DNA of 43,916 nucleotides from Lacticaseibacillus yichunensis (GTDB lineage Bacteria > Bacillota > Bacilli > Lactobacillales > Lactobacillaceae), in contig NZ_RHOG01000024.1 in assembly GCF_003946405.1 (NCBI RefSeq), positions 1-43,916 of the forward strand, written 5' to 3'. Positions 25,060 through 37,476 of this stretch are shown piece by piece (the first letter of the stretch is position 1; the number at the start of each line of letters is the position of its first letter). Both the position numbers and the translations under genes were made by a program. The notes under the pieces are model-generated. The model saw nothing but the letters and a program-made list of their open reading frames with translations, did not search any database and had not been told where the DNA came from.

Positions 25060-25537
25060 ATGGCTACATTAGGTGATACGCTTTTTCTGGTCGCGACGTT
25101 TGTTGTCCTGCTTATTTTGGTCGGGCATTTTGCGTGGAAACCAGTCACCAAGATCATGACAGAGCGCCAGACCAAGGTCGATGGTGACCTGGATTACGCC
25201 GAAAACGCGCGTAATGAGGCGCAGGCCCTCCAAGCAAAGCGTGAGGCAGAGCTCAAGAACTCCCGCGCCGATGCCGTCAAGATCGTCAATACGGCGAAGG
25301 AAAACGGTGAAAAGCAGCGTCAGCAAATGCTCGATGCCACGACCCAAGAAGTCGCGACATTGAAGCAAAATGCGAGTGCCGACATCGCCCAAGAGCGTCA
25401 AGATGCGCTTGCTAGTGCGAAGGACGACGTTGCCGAACTCTCCGTTGCAATCGCAACGAAGATCATCGGTAAGGAACTGAACGCAGCCGACCAGCAGTCG
25501 CTGATCGACGATTACATCAAAGGCTTAGGTGATGCCA

Positions 25538-25551
<14 letters not shown>
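25060..25551 (+). CDS. atpF: F1Fo ATP synthase subunit b
   Basis: A 163-residue peripheral-stalk subunit: one N-terminal membrane helix (about residues 4-24) followed by a long charged alpha-helical coiled-coil region (about 30-145). AAAGGAG at 25042-25048 precedes ATG 25060; the ATG at 25053 is out of frame. It holds subunit delta and the F1 head fixed relative to subunit a. The end overlaps atpH by 14 bp. Confidence 0.95.
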
Positions 25552-27620
<2,069 letters not shown>

Positions 27621-27631
27621 GGAGGTGCCGC

Positions 27632-28558
27632 ATGGCTGAATCATTGATGGACATCAAACGCCAGATCGCTTCGACCAAGAAAACGGGTCAGATCACGCAG
27701 GCCATGCAGATGGTCTCCGGGGCAAAATTGACCCAGATCGAAAAGCGAGCTGGTGAATATCAGCTCTATGCCGGTAAAGTGCGTGAGATCGTCACGCACT
27801 TGGCGGCCGCTCAGCTGCTCGCCATCGAACGTGAACAAGCCACAGAGCTTGCCGGCGATGGCAACAAAGCACGCCTGCAGTTGGCCACACTTTTGGAGCA
27901 GCGTCCTGTCAAGAAAACGGGTTACCTGGTCATCACCTCTGACCGTGGCCTTGTCGGGGCGTATAACAGCACGATTCTGAAGGCAATGATGCAGATGATC
28001 AAGCAAGATCATCAGGCTGCCGATGACTATGTGATCATGGCTGTCGGCGGTGTCGGCGCGGACTTTTTCAAAGCCCGCGGTGTCAATCTCGCCTATGAGT
28101 ACCGCGGGGTCTCTGATATCCCGACCTTCAACGAGGTCCGGGAGATCGTTAAGACGGCGGTCACGATGTTTGATAGTGGTGTCTTTGATGAGCTTTATGT
28201 CTGCTACAACCATCATGTCAATTCGCTGACATCGGCGTTCCGTGCAGAACGGATGCTGCCGATCTCTGACCTTGATGTCGATGAAGTCTCAGACAAGCCG
28301 ATCGAATACATCACCGAACCGGATCCAGAACAAGTGCTTGAAGCGATTCTCCCGCAGTATGCTGAAAGTCTGATCTTCGGGGCCATTATGGACGCGAAGA
28401 CGGCGGAGCATGCCGCGTCGACCACCGCGATGAAGAGTGCGACCGATAACGCAAATGATCTGATCTCTCATCTGTCCGTGACCTATAACCGGGCCCGGCA
28501 GTCGGCCATCACGACCGAGATCACCGAGATCGTTGGCGGTGCTGCAGCACTTGAATAA
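27632..28558 (+). CDS. atpG: F1Fo ATP synthase subunit gamma
   Basis: A 308-residue central-shaft subunit. The N-terminal helix ([20 protein letters not shown]) and C-terminal helix ([20 protein letters not shown]) that form the rotating coiled coil are both conserved, with a Rossmann-like middle ([14 protein letters not shown]). AAGGAGG precedes ATG 27632. It couples rotation of the c ring to the catalytic sites of beta. Confidence 0.96.
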   Translation: MAESLMDIKRQIASTKKTGQITQAMQMVSGAKLTQIEKRAGEYQLYAGKVREIVTHLAAAQLLAIEREQATELAGDGNKARLQLATLLEQRPVKKTGYLVITSDRGLVGAYNSTILKAMMQMIKQDHQAADDYVIMAVGGVGADFFKARGVNLAYEYRGVSDIPTFNEVREIVKTAVTMFDSGVFDELYVCYNHHVNSLTSAFRAERMLPISDLDVDEVSDKPIEYITEPDPEQVLEAILPQYAESLIFGAIMDAKTAEHAASTTAMKSATDNANDLISHLSVTYNRARQSAITTEITEIVGGAAALE

Positions 28559-30034
<1,476 letters not shown>

Positions 30035-30048
30035 GGAGGCGAGGGCCT

Positions 30049-30480
30049 GTGGCTGATGAAACAACACCGATGACGGTCAACATCGTGACGCCGGATGGTA
30101 AAGTCTATGATCACCATGCCAAAATGGTCATCGTGAAGACGACTTCTGGCGAAATGGGGCTGATGGCCAATCACGCGCCAGTCGTTGCGCCACTGGAGAT
30201 CGGTGAGGTGCGTGTGCGCCGGGTCGATAATCCAGGCCACGAAGACTCGATCGCGGTCAACGGCGGGTTCATGGAGATGTCGAACAACGTCGTCTCTGTG
30301 GTCGCCGATTCCGCTGAACGTGCGCGTGATATCAACTTGTCCCGTGCCGAAGCGGCTCGTCAGCGCGCAGAAAAGCGCATTGAAGAAGCCAAAACGACAC
30401 AGGATACAGATGAACTGCAGCGTGCCCAAGTGGCCCTGCAGCGCGCCATCAATCGTATCAACGTCAAAAACGGCAAATGA
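30049..30480 (+). CDS. atpC: F1Fo ATP synthase subunit epsilon
   Basis: A 143-residue subunit with an N-terminal beta-sandwich (VNIVTPDGKVYDHHAKMVIV, ANHAPVVAPL) and a C-terminal two-helix arm (LSRAEAARQRAEKRIEEAK). The arm can act as an intrinsic inhibitor of ATP hydrolysis. The start is GTG 30049, with AAGGAGG 10 bp upstream. It is the last gene of the operon and is followed within 10 bp by a terminator. Confidence 0.95.
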   Translation: MADETTPMTVNIVTPDGKVYDHHAKMVIVKTTSGEMGLMANHAPVVAPLEIGEVRVRRVDNPGHEDSIAVNGGFMEMSNNVVSVVADSAERARDINLSRAEAARQRAEKRIEEAKTTQDTDELQRAQVALQRAINRINVKNGK

Positions 30481-30489
30481 TCATATTGC

Positions 30490-30527
30490 GACAGTCCACT
30501 GTGTCCAGCACAGTGGGCTGTCTTTTT
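30490..30527 (+). terminator. Intrinsic terminator of the atp operon
   Basis: GACAGTCCACTGTG (30490-30503) pairs with CACAGTGGGCTGTC (30509-30522), one G-U pair, with a 5-nt loop and five T. Confidence 0.92.
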
Positions 30528-30533
30528 GATTCA

Positions 30534-30683
30534 GGGTGCGAAGGTGCGCGGGATGGTGGAACAGCTAGGTTGGCTCAGGCGCTTGGTGGCGCCTCTTGCC
30601 GCCGAGTGCCTGAGACGCCTAGATGTTTCCAACATGCGCACCGGAACCCGACTAAGAAAGGGTGCGAAGGTGCGCGGGATGGT
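30534..30683 (-). repeat. Intergenic hairpin repeat, copy E (reverse orientation)
   Basis: One unit bounded by identical 24-bp direct repeats starting GGGTGCGAAGGTGCGCGG (30534-30557 and 30660-30683), 126 bp apart as in copy A. The outer stem is GGTGCGC 30543-30549 with GCGCACC 30636-30642, the middle stem CTCAGGC 30574-30580 with GCCTGAG 30608-30614, and the apical stem GGTGGC 30585-30590 with GCCGCC 30598-30603. It begins 6 bp past the atp terminator. The remaining sequence to the next gene, about 110 bp, holds only a promoter. Confidence 0.9.
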
Positions 30684-30791
30684 CGGGCAAAACAGTGGCT
30701 GTTTTGCGTTGCGGCCGCCTGCCCCCACCCGCTATTTTCAGAATAATTTCTTAAGACCTCTCACCGGTTCGCGTTTGCCGCAAAATATCGG

Positions 30792-30797
30792 TATAAT
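30792..30797 (+). promoter_or_regulatory. -10 element upstream of the DUF1146 gene
   Basis: A perfect TATAAT 33 bp before the start codon. At 17-bp spacing the -35 is only TTCGCG. Confidence 0.5.
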
Positions 30798-30829
30798 GAA
30801 AGCCAGTGGTCAATCAAGGAGGGGTATGG

Positions 30830-31066
30830 ATGTATCAGAGTATGGGCCTATCCGGGCTGGTGACGCTGTTATCGCATTTCTTTTTCATCACCCTGACGTT
30901 CAAGCTGCTGCTGAGTTTAGACATGAATAAATGGTTCAAACCGCATCAGGTACGGGCCAGTCAGCTGCTTGTCATGTTCCTTGCGATCGCGATCGGCTAT
31001 AACGTCAGCGAGTTCGTCTTATCGCTGGTTCAAAGCGCGCAGAGTCTGCCGCTGATATTCAAGTAG
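30830..31066 (+). CDS. DUF1146 family small membrane protein
   Basis: A 78-residue protein with two membrane helices (about 6-30 and 45-70), joined by the charged segment DMNKWFKPHQVRASQ. This matches the DUF1146 family (B. subtilis YwzB), found between the atp operon and mbl in many Firmicutes. AAGGAGGGG at 30817-30824 precedes ATG 30830. Function is unknown. Confidence 0.88.
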   Translation: MYQSMGLSGLVTLLSHFFFITLTFKLLLSLDMNKWFKPHQVRASQLLVMFLAIAIGYNVSEFVLSLVQSAQSLPLIFK

Positions 31067-31078
31067 GCGCAGCGTCTG

Positions 31079-31087
31079 TGGTATAAT
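31079..31087 (+). promoter_or_regulatory. Extended -10 promoter of mbl
   Basis: TGGTATAAT, a full extended -10 (TATAAT at 31082-31087), 32 bp before the mbl start. The -35 region is weak. Confidence 0.65.
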
Positions 31088-31119
31088 GCACTGTTAGCGA
31101 ATATTGAGGAGAAGAGATC

Positions 31120-32109
31120 ATGGCAAAAGACATCGGAATCGATCTGGGGACCGCCAACGTACTGATCAATGTCAAGGGTAAGGGCATTGTTCTGAATGAG
31201 CCGTCGGTAGTTGCAATCGATACACATAGTGGCAAAGTGTTAGCGGTAGGGACCGAGGCTTACAAAATGGTCGGCCGCACCCCTGGCAACATCCGTTCGA
31301 TTCGCCCGCTTAAAGACGGCGTAATCGCGGATTTTGACATCACCGAAGCGATGCTTGAGTATTTCATTAATAAATTGAACGTGAAGGGCTTTTTATCAAA
31401 GCCAAATATTTTGATCTGCGCGCCGACCAACATCACGTCGATCGAGCAAAAGGCGATCATTCAGGCCGCTGAGAAATCAGGTGGCGGCCGTGTCTACTTG
31501 GAATTCGAGCCAAAGGTGGCCGCGGTTGGTGCGGGTCTGGATATTTTCCAGCCGCAGGGCAACATGGTCATCGATATCGGTGGTGGGACGTCGGACATTG
31601 CCGTCCTATCGATGGGCGAGATCGTCACCAGTCGCAGTTTGCGTCTGGCGGGCGATAAGATGGACGCGGCGATCGCGGCTTATGTCAAAAACAAGCACAA
31701 GCTCCTGATCGGGGAGCACACCGCCGAGCAGATCAAGATCCAGATCGGCGCCGTTTTTGAAGCCGATTCCAAGGAGACCATCGAGGTTCGCGGACGCGAC
31801 ATCGCGACGGGCTTGCCGCGTGAGGTCGAAGTGACCTCGCCAGAAGTCGCCGAGGCGCTGCATGATACCATGATGCAGATCGTTTCCGCGGCCAAGGATG
31901 TCTTGGAAAAGACGCCACCGGAGCTGTCTGCGGACATCATCGATCGGGGTGTCATGCTGACAGGCGGCGGGGCATTGCTCAAGGGCATCAGCCAACTGTT
32001 CGCTTCTGAGCTCAAGGTGCCGGTCCTGTTGGCGGATGATCCGTTGGACGCCGTCGCATTGGGCACCGGCACGTTACTAGATAACATCGCACATCACAAG
32101 CAGTATTAA
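31120..32109 (+). CDS. mbl: Rod shape-determining protein Mbl (MreB family actin homologue)
   Basis: A 329-residue actin-like ATPase. Conserved actin-fold motifs are IGIDLGTANVLI (phosphate 1), VIDIGGGTSDIAVLS (phosphate 2) and MLTGGGALLKGI (adenosine). It polymerises under the membrane and steers side-wall peptidoglycan synthesis with RodA. The neighbourhood (DUF1146 before, EpuA-like after) is that of mbl rather than mreB. A GAGGAG site at 31107-31112 precedes ATG 31120. It leads an operon that reaches rodA and gcvH. Confidence 0.94.
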   Translation: MAKDIGIDLGTANVLINVKGKGIVLNEPSVVAIDTHSGKVLAVGTEAYKMVGRTPGNIRSIRPLKDGVIADFDITEAMLEYFINKLNVKGFLSKPNILICAPTNITSIEQKAIIQAAEKSGGGRVYLEFEPKVAAVGAGLDIFQPQGNMVIDIGGGTSDIAVLSMGEIVTSRSLRLAGDKMDAAIAAYVKNKHKLLIGEHTAEQIKIQIGAVFEADSKETIEVRGRDIATGLPREVEVTSPEVAEALHDTMMQIVSAAKDVLEKTPPELSADIIDRGVMLTGGGALLKGISQLFASELKVPVLLADDPLDAVALGTGTLLDNIAHHKQY

Positions 32110-32126
32110 AGGCAGGGGGGCCGCAG

Positions 32127-32297
32127 ATGAACACGGATCACGCAAAGCGTGTGACCAAGAAATTGGGCTGCGGTCTTTTATTGGCATTGCTCATGATCGT
32201 TTTAGGGGCAATGCTCGGTTATGCGATCGGCGGCGGGAATCCCTGGGCCGTTTTTGACCCAGAGACTTGGCAACATATTTTTGATTTTCTGAAGTGA
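32127..32297 (+). CDS. EpuA-like small membrane protein (often labelled RNA polymerase subunit beta)
   Basis: A 56-residue protein: a basic N-terminus (KRVTKKLG), one membrane helix (about residues 15-35), then a short outer segment [20 protein letters not shown]. That tail is the hallmark of the EpuA family (PF11772), whose members usually follow mbl in lactobacilli and streptococci and are often mis-named DNA-directed RNA polymerase subunit beta. GGGGGG at 32115-32120 is a rough ribosome binding site for ATG 32127. It lies 17 bp after mbl and 10 bp before yidD. Confidence 0.8.
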   Translation: MNTDHAKRVTKKLGCGLLLALLMIVLGAMLGYAIGGGNPWAVFDPETWQHIFDFLK

Positions 32298-32307
32298 GGC
32301 GAACAGT

Positions 32308-32595
32308 GTGAAACGCGTCTTGATGTGGCTGGTCAAAGGCTACCAGCGCTTTATCTCGCCGCTGTTGCCGCCGAGCTGTCGGTATTATCCGACCTGCTCG
32401 ACGTACATGATTCAGGCGCTGTTCAAACACGGCGCTGTCAAAGGGTTGATCATGGGCTTGGCGCGCATTTTGCGGTGCAACCCATTTGTGCCTGGCGGGC
32501 TTGATCCTGTGCCGGACTTTTTCACCCTGCGGCGTAACCCGGATCCAGAGAAGAATATGGCCGAAGCAGCGAATTTTAACTATCATCGAGGGTAA
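32308..32595 (+). CDS. yidD: Membrane protein insertion efficiency factor YidD
   Basis: A 95-residue protein with an amphipathic N-terminal helix and the YidD signature: [20 protein letters not shown], then [16 protein letters not shown]. Three conserved Cys are present. YidD assists YidC-dependent membrane protein insertion at the inner face of the membrane. The start is GTG 32308, with GAGGCG 5 bp upstream. The C-terminal tail after PDFFTLRR is longer than in E. coli. The next gene starts 2 bp after the stop. Confidence 0.93.
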   Translation: MKRVLMWLVKGYQRFISPLLPPSCRYYPTCSTYMIQALFKHGAVKGLIMGLARILRCNPFVPGGLDPVPDFFTLRRNPDPEKNMAEAANFNYHRG

Positions 32596-32597
32596 AT

Positions 32598-32819
32598 ATG
32601 GCAAAAGAACAACGTATTAGTGTCACGGAAGAAGAAGTGACGCGCAATGGGCACACCGTCACCGTTCTGACCGTCGGGAAAAATGAGATCGGCTATATTC
32701 AGACGGAAGAGGACCGTTTCTTAGCATACGTCGCCGGCGCGACAACGGCCCACCGGTTCAAGACGATGGACGACGCGACGAACTTTCTCATTTCGGAGTA
32801 TCATCTGCACCGCGCTTAA
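32598..32819 (+). CDS. DUF2969 family protein
   Basis: A 73-residue cytosolic protein (MAKEQRISVTEEEVTRNGHT). Size, sequence type and position between yidD and rodA fit the DUF2969 family of lactobacilli. There are no membrane segments. ATG 32598 follows the yidD stop codon directly; the ribosome binding site GAGGG lies in the yidD end. Function unknown. Confidence 0.8.
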   Translation: MAKEQRISVTEEEVTRNGHTVTVLTVGKNEIGYIQTEEDRFLAYVAGATTAHRFKTMDDATNFLISEYHLHRA

Positions 32820-32899
32820 TTTTTCGTTATCTTGGCCGCGTCGGACTTGTTGCCGAGGTGGCCTTTTTGGACAATAGGACAAGGAAAGAGGTGCGTGCA

Positions 32900-34117
32900 A
32901 TGGCGCAGGAAGTGACGCCTGAAAAAAAGGGCAACCGAATCGATTACGGCATCATTTTATCCGTGATGCTGCTGGCGCTCGTCGGCATGGTCGCAATCTA
33001 CATGGCCGTCAGTCATGACACGAGTCCGACGATCGGCACGCCGCGGCATGCCATGATCATGCAGGCGGTGTGGTATGTAATCGGGGGCGTTGGCATTTTC
33101 ATCGTGATGCAATTCGACGCCGAGCAGCTCTGGCGGGTGGCGCCGCTGTTGTACGCGTTGGGCATCGGGCTGTTGGTGCTGGTGCTGGTCAAGTATGACC
33201 CACAAGTCTTCAACAACACCGGGGCCAAGAGTTGGTTTCGGATGGGCAGCATCACCTTTCAGCCTTCTGAGGTCATGAAACCCGCCTACATCTTGATGAT
33301 GGCGCGGGTGGTCTCGCAGCACAATGCCCGCTTTCGCCACACCACGCTCAACGACTGGCGTTTGTTGGGTGAAATGCTGCTGTGGACGCTACCAGTGCTC
33401 GTGCTTTTGAAGCTGCAAAACGATTTTGGGACCTCACTGGTTTTTGCCGCGATCTACGCGGGGGTGGTGCTGGTCTCTGGGGTCACCTGGAAGATCATCA
33501 TTCCCGTGGGCGCAGGCGCCGGCGTGGTTGGCGCCGGGGCGCTGACCATGGTCACGACCGACTGGGGCCGCGCGATCTTGGACAAGCTCGGGTTCAAGGC
33601 CTATCAGTTCGCCCGAATCGATTCCTGGCGCAACCCATCCGGCGCGGCCAGCAGCGATTCGTATCAGTTGTGGCAGTCGATGAAGGCAATCGGCTCCGGT
33701 GAAATGACGGGGCGGGGCTTCAACAACCTGAAAGTGACCGTACCGGTGCGCGAATCGGATATGATCTTTTCGGTGATCGGCGAAGCATTTGGCTTTTTGG
33801 GCTGCGCGATCGTCATCTTGCTGTTTTTCCTGTTGATCTACCAAATGATCCGCGTGATCTTCGACACGAAAAACGAGTTTTACGCCTACATCACCACCGG
33901 CGTGATCATGATGATTCTGTTCCACATCTTTGAAAACATCGGGATGAACATCGGCCTATTGCCGTTGACTGGGATTCCCCTTCCGTTCATCTCGCAAGGG
34001 GGGTCGTTCCTGCTGGCGAATATGCTGTCGGTGGGGATGGTCTTATCGATGCGGTTCCATCATCAAAGCTATATGTTTTCCGGCGATAACGATTCTTTTC
34101 AGAAGCAGGGGGTATAA
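32900..34117 (+). CDS. rodA: SEDS peptidoglycan glycosyltransferase RodA
   Basis: A polytopic protein of 405 residues with about ten membrane helices and SEDS family landmarks: GAKSWFRMGSITFQPSEVMK, QNDFGTSL, VRESDMIFSVIGEAFGF and the C-terminal GIPLPFISQGGSF. RodA polymerises lipid II during side-wall elongation. The link with mbl supports RodA over FtsW. ATG 32900 is preceded by AAGGAAAGAGGTG; an in-frame GTG at 32858 would place this site inside the gene. Confidence 0.92.
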   Translation: MAQEVTPEKKGNRIDYGIILSVMLLALVGMVAIYMAVSHDTSPTIGTPRHAMIMQAVWYVIGGVGIFIVMQFDAEQLWRVAPLLYALGIGLLVLVLVKYDPQVFNNTGAKSWFRMGSITFQPSEVMKPAYILMMARVVSQHNARFRHTTLNDWRLLGEMLLWTLPVLVLLKLQNDFGTSLVFAAIYAGVVLVSGVTWKIIIPVGAGAGVVGAGALTMVTTDWGRAILDKLGFKAYQFARIDSWRNPSGAASSDSYQLWQSMKAIGSGEMTGRGFNNLKVTVPVRESDMIFSVIGEAFGFLGCAIVILLFFLLIYQMIRVIFDTKNEFYAYITTGVIMMILFHIFENIGMNIGLLPLTGIPLPFISQGGSFLLANMLSVGMVLSMRFHHQSYMFSGDNDSFQKQGV

Positions 34118-34120
34118 CTC

Positions 34121-34411
34121 ATGGCACAATATTTTTGGCAAGAAACAGCAAATGACCGCGTGCGCATTGGTCTGACGGAAGGCGCGCAGGAAGCGTTTGG
34201 CAAGATCAAGTTTGCCAAGTTGCCAGCCGTTGGCGAAACGGTGACAGTTGGCAATGCCTTTTTATCCGTTGAGGCGGAAAAGGCAGTACTTGATCTGGAT
34301 GCGCCGCTTTCTGGACAAGTCGTTGCCGTGAACGAAGCGGCCAACGCGACCCCGGCGCTGCTGGACGACCCGGAGCGCAAGAATAATTGGATCGCGGAGA
34401 TCAAGGCCTGA
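34121..34411 (+). CDS. gcvH: Glycine cleavage H-protein homologue (lipoyl carrier)
   Basis: A 96-residue lipoyl-domain protein. The modified lysine is K54 in SVEAEKAVLDLDAPLSG, and VRIGLTEGAQEAFGKIKF is the GcvH N-terminal pattern. At 96 residues it is shorter than classical GcvH (about 125). Lactobacilli often lack the full glycine cleavage system, and such orphan GcvH proteins are thought to act as lipoate relay carriers. It begins 3 bp after rodA, clearly in the same operon, and the methionine T-box promoter follows. Confidence 0.88.
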   Translation: MAQYFWQETANDRVRIGLTEGAQEAFGKIKFAKLPAVGETVTVGNAFLSVEAEKAVLDLDAPLSGQVVAVNEAANATPALLDDPERKNNWIAEIKA

Positions 34412-34454
34412 CACGGTGTGGCGTTAGTGTGAAAAAATATTTTGCGAGAATTGC

Positions 34455-34483
34455 TTGACAGGGCTTTGAAAGTTGATTAGTAT
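34455..34483 (+). promoter_or_regulatory. Promoter of the metQNI operon
   Basis: A consensus TTGACA (34455-34460), 17-bp spacer and -10 TAGTAT (34478-34483). It drives the T-box leader. Confidence 0.8.
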
Positions 34484-34499
34484 CATAGTCAATTCAACG

Positions 34500-34767
34500 C
34501 AACAAACGAACGATGTGAGAGAGTAGTGATCACTGAGCTGCACAGAAAACCCGGTTAGCTGAGAGCGGGGAAGCAGGTGGTCGCGAACATGGCTCACGGA
34601 TCGGTGCACCGAACCGCTTGGGGGTAAGGCTGCAATGGGTGGCAACCATTATCTTGCACACGGGTTGAAAACGACCCGTTAGCGAGGACTGTGTGTGCAC
34701 GCACGGTCGAATTAGAATGGTACCGCGGATGATCCGCTTCTAACTTTGGTTAGGAGCGGATTTTTTT
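34500..34767 (+). promoter_or_regulatory. T-box riboswitch, probably tRNA-Met specific, with terminator
   Basis: A leader of about 270 nt. It carries the T-box AATGGTACCGCGG at 34716-34728, which can pair with uncharged tRNA in the antiterminator. A 13-bp terminator follows: ATCCGCTTCTAAC 34732-34744 with GTTAGGAGCGGAT 34749-34761, then T-run. Stem I starts near 34520, with its base formed by TGAGC (34534-34538) and GCTCA (34592-34596). An ATG at 34589-34591 (GAACATGG) sits where the specifier codon is expected. With metQNI downstream this fits methionine starvation control; the specifier is inferred by eye. Confidence 0.9.
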
Positions 34768-34813
34768 GTGGCAACGATCCGCGTTTGGGGCAAACATTAG
34801 GAGGATAATCATC

Positions 34814-35626
34814 ATGAAATTTTTAAAAAAATTAGCTTTGGCAGCAGCAGTGATCGCACCAGTTTTGGCTTTGGCGGCTTGTGGGAATAGCAGCGCCAGC
34901 AGCTCTGATACCGTGAAGGTCGGCATCATGGCAAACGACTTGCCGATCTGGAAAGACATTCAAAAGCGCTTGAAGAAGGAAAATGTCGACATCAAGCTCG
35001 TCGAGTTCAGCGATTACAACAAGCCAAACAAATCGCTGGAAGCCGGCGACATTCAGCTCAACTCTTTCCAGCACTATGATTTCCTCGGCAACTGGAACAA
35101 GAAGAATGGCACCAAGATCGTGTCTGTCGGCGATACTTACATCGCACCGATCCGCGCTTACTCCAACAAAATCAAGTCGCTGAAGGACCTCAAGAAGGGT
35201 GACACCGTCTCCGTGCCAAACGATCCGTCCAACGAAGGGCGTGCGCTTCAGTTGCTGGATCAGGAAGGTATCATCAAGTTGGATGACGCCAGCCAGCCGA
35301 CGGTCAAGGACATCAAGACCAACAAGCTTGACCTGAAGATCTCCGAACTGGATGCAGCCCAAGTTGCCCGCAGCCTGAATGATGTGCAAGCGGCGATCGT
35401 CACCAACGATATCGCTGCGGCGGCCGACCTCAACCCAGACAAGGCCATCGCTGTTTCCGATCTGAACAAGGCGGCGCATCCATGGATCAACATCATCGCC
35501 GCAAAGTCCAGCAAGGATAAGGACAACAAGACCTACAAGAAGATCGTGAAGGCTTATCAGTCTGACCGTACCGCGGCTTTGATCAAGAAGTACTACAAGG
35601 GCGCAGCCGTTCCAGCTTGGAAGTAG
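34814..35626 (+). CDS. metQ: Methionine ABC transporter substrate-binding lipoprotein
   Basis: A 270-residue NlpA/MetQ family lipoprotein. A signal peptide ends in the lipobox LALAAC with lipidated C23, followed by a Ser-rich linker. The mature part starts VKVGIMANDLPIWKDI and contains NSFQHYDFLGNWN, typical of MetQ. It captures methionine outside the membrane for MetNI. AGGAGG at 34799-34804 precedes ATG 34814. It is first in the metQNI operon under the T-box, 21 bp before metN. Confidence 0.93.
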   Translation: MKFLKKLALAAAVIAPVLALAACGNSSASSSDTVKVGIMANDLPIWKDIQKRLKKENVDIKLVEFSDYNKPNKSLEAGDIQLNSFQHYDFLGNWNKKNGTKIVSVGDTYIAPIRAYSNKIKSLKDLKKGDTVSVPNDPSNEGRALQLLDQEGIIKLDDASQPTVKDIKTNKLDLKISELDAAQVARSLNDVQAAIVTNDIAAAADLNPDKAIAVSDLNKAAHPWINIIAAKSSKDKDNKTYKKIVKAYQSDRTAALIKKYYKGAAVPAWK

Positions 35627-35647
35627 TCAATAGAAACGAGGAAGAAC

Positions 35648-36709
35648 ATGGCGAGTGAAACAGTGATCGAGCTGCAACAGATCGATGTGCAGTTCAGTGA
35701 AAAAGGGCAGGAAGTACATGCGGTCGATCATGTGGATCTGACCGTCAGCCGAGGCGACATCTACGGCATTGTCGGGTATTCCGGCGCCGGCAAGTCCACC
35801 TTGGTGCGTACGATCAACCTGTTGCAGCGCCCGACCGGTGGCAAGAGCCTGGTGCTTGGGCAAGACATGCTGAGCTTGAACGCGAAGCAGTTGCGCCAGG
35901 AGCGCCAGCGCATCGGCATGATCTTCCAGCATTTTAACCTGATGAATTCCCGCACCATTGCTGAAAATGTGGCTTTTCCCCTAAAAGGCCACAAGAGCAA
36001 GGCGGAGATCAAGGGCAAAGTTGATAGCCTGCTGAAACTCGTCGGCCTCGATGAACGTGCCGATGCGTATCCGGCGGAATTATCCGGGGGCCAAAAACAG
36101 CGTGTCGGCATCGCCCGGGCGTTGGCCAGTGACCCCGAGATTCTGATCTCCGATGAAGCGACCAGCGCGCTGGACCCCAAAACCACCTCATCGATTCTGG
36201 ATCTGCTCAAGCATCTGAATGAAACGTTGGGCCTCACGATCGTCTTGATCACCCATGAAATGGAAGCCGTCAAGCAGATCTGCAACAAGGTCGCGGTGAT
36301 GGACGCCGGCCGGATCATTGAGCGCGGCGATCTCCTTCAGATCTTTGCCCAACCGAAAGAGCAGCTGACCAAGGACTTCATTGACACCACCATTCAGCTG
36401 GATGCGGCGCTTGAAGCGGTTCGCCAAGAGCCAGCCGTGCAAAATTTGGCCCCAAGCGATCGCCTGCTCAGACTGACTTATGTCGGCGCCAGCACCGATC
36501 AACCGCTTGTCGCCACGCTGTTTAAAGACTACCAAGTCACCGCCAATATTTTGTTTGGCGACATTCAGATCCTGCAGGGCACCCCATTTGGCAATTTGAT
36601 CGTGGTGTTGTCTGGCACAAACACAGATCTTGCGCGGGCCTTCACTTATCTGCATGACAATGACGTGACCGTGGTCGCCCTAGATGGAAAGGAGGAGACC
36701 CCCGCATGA
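35648..36709 (+). CDS. metN: Methionine ABC transporter ATP-binding protein
   Basis: A 353-residue ATPase. Walker A is GYSGAGKST at 43-51, the signature is [15 protein letters not shown], and Walker B is [12 protein letters not shown]. The C-terminal 80-90 residues form a NIL domain, which in MetN binds methionine and shuts transport off when the internal pool is full. GAGGAAGA precedes ATG 35648. It overlaps metI by four bases (ATGA). Confidence 0.95.
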   Translation: MASETVIELQQIDVQFSEKGQEVHAVDHVDLTVSRGDIYGIVGYSGAGKSTLVRTINLLQRPTGGKSLVLGQDMLSLNAKQLRQERQRIGMIFQHFNLMNSRTIAENVAFPLKGHKSKAEIKGKVDSLLKLVGLDERADAYPAELSGGQKQRVGIARALASDPEILISDEATSALDPKTTSSILDLLKHLNETLGLTIVLITHEMEAVKQICNKVAVMDAGRIIERGDLLQIFAQPKEQLTKDFIDTTIQLDAALEAVRQEPAVQNLAPSDRLLRLTYVGASTDQPLVATLFKDYQVTANILFGDIQILQGTPFGNLIVVLSGTNTDLARAFTYLHDNDVTVVALDGKEETPA

Positions 36710-37404
36710 CCGGATTAGAAAATTGGATCGAGAAGATCATGCCAAATGTCGTTGAGAACTGGAGCGGCGACACGGGCTTCATCCAATCCACCAAGGACAC
36801 CATTTACATGACCTTTTGGACGTCGGTGATCGCCGGCGTCATCGGCCTCGCGCTCGGCGTCTTACTGGTGTTGACCGACGACCACGGCTTGTGGGAAAGT
36901 CGCCCAGCCTATTTTATCCTCGATAAGCTCGTCAATATTTTCCGGGCGATTCCATTCATCATTTTGCTCGCCGTTTTGGATCCGGTCACCCGGGCGCTGG
37001 TCGGCATCGGCATCGGCCCGACCGCGGCCTTGGTGCCGTTGGTCGCAGGCACCGCTCCGTTTTTCGCGCGGCAGGTGCAAAATGCCTTGTTGACCATCGA
37101 TCCTGGGGTCGTTGAAGCGGCCGAAGCGATGGGGCTCTCACCACTTGCCATTGTGTGGCGTGTCTACCTGCGCGAAGGCCTTTCCGAGCTCGTCCGCGTC
37201 GGCGTCCTGACCATTATCTCGGTCATCGGGTTGACTGCGATGGCTGGGGCGATCGGCAGTGGTGGCTTGGGGAACCTCGCCATCCAGATCGGCTACAACG
37301 GATTCAAGAACGACGTGATCTGGGTTGCCACGATCTTGATCTTGATCATGGTCTTCATCGTTCAGTTTGTCGGCGATATCATTGCAAAAAAATTGCATCA
37401 CTAA
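36706..37404 (+). CDS. metI: Methionine ABC transporter permease
   Basis: A 232-residue membrane protein with five or six helices and the binding-protein-dependent permease loop [19 protein letters not shown] (EAA motif), which docks on Met[18 protein letters not shown] near residue 185 is typical of MetI. ATG 36706 overlaps the metN stop codon, with GGAGG about 9 bp upstream. It ends the operon; a terminator follows within 10 bp. Confidence 0.95.
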   Translation: MTGLENWIEKIMPNVVENWSGDTGFIQSTKDTIYMTFWTSVIAGVIGLALGVLLVLTDDHGLWESRPAYFILDKLVNIFRAIPFIILLAVLDPVTRALVGIGIGPTAALVPLVAGTAPFFARQVQNALLTIDPGVVEAAEAMGLSPLAIVWRVYLREGLSELVRVGVLTIISVIGLTAMAGAIGSGGLGNLAIQIGYNGFKNDVIWVATILILIMVFIVQFVGDIIAKKLHH

Positions 37405-37413
37405 AATGGGATG

Positions 37414-37447
37414 AAAAAACGCCAGTCCACAGCGGGCTGGTGTTTTT
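37414..37447 (+). terminator. Intrinsic terminator of metQNI
   Basis: AAACGCCAG pairs with CTGGTGTTT (37437-37445), with extra TCC/GGG-type contacts in the loop and a T-run to 37447. Confidence 0.85.
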
Positions 37448-37476
37448 GTCTGTCGTCTTGCTGTTGCAATCAGCGG

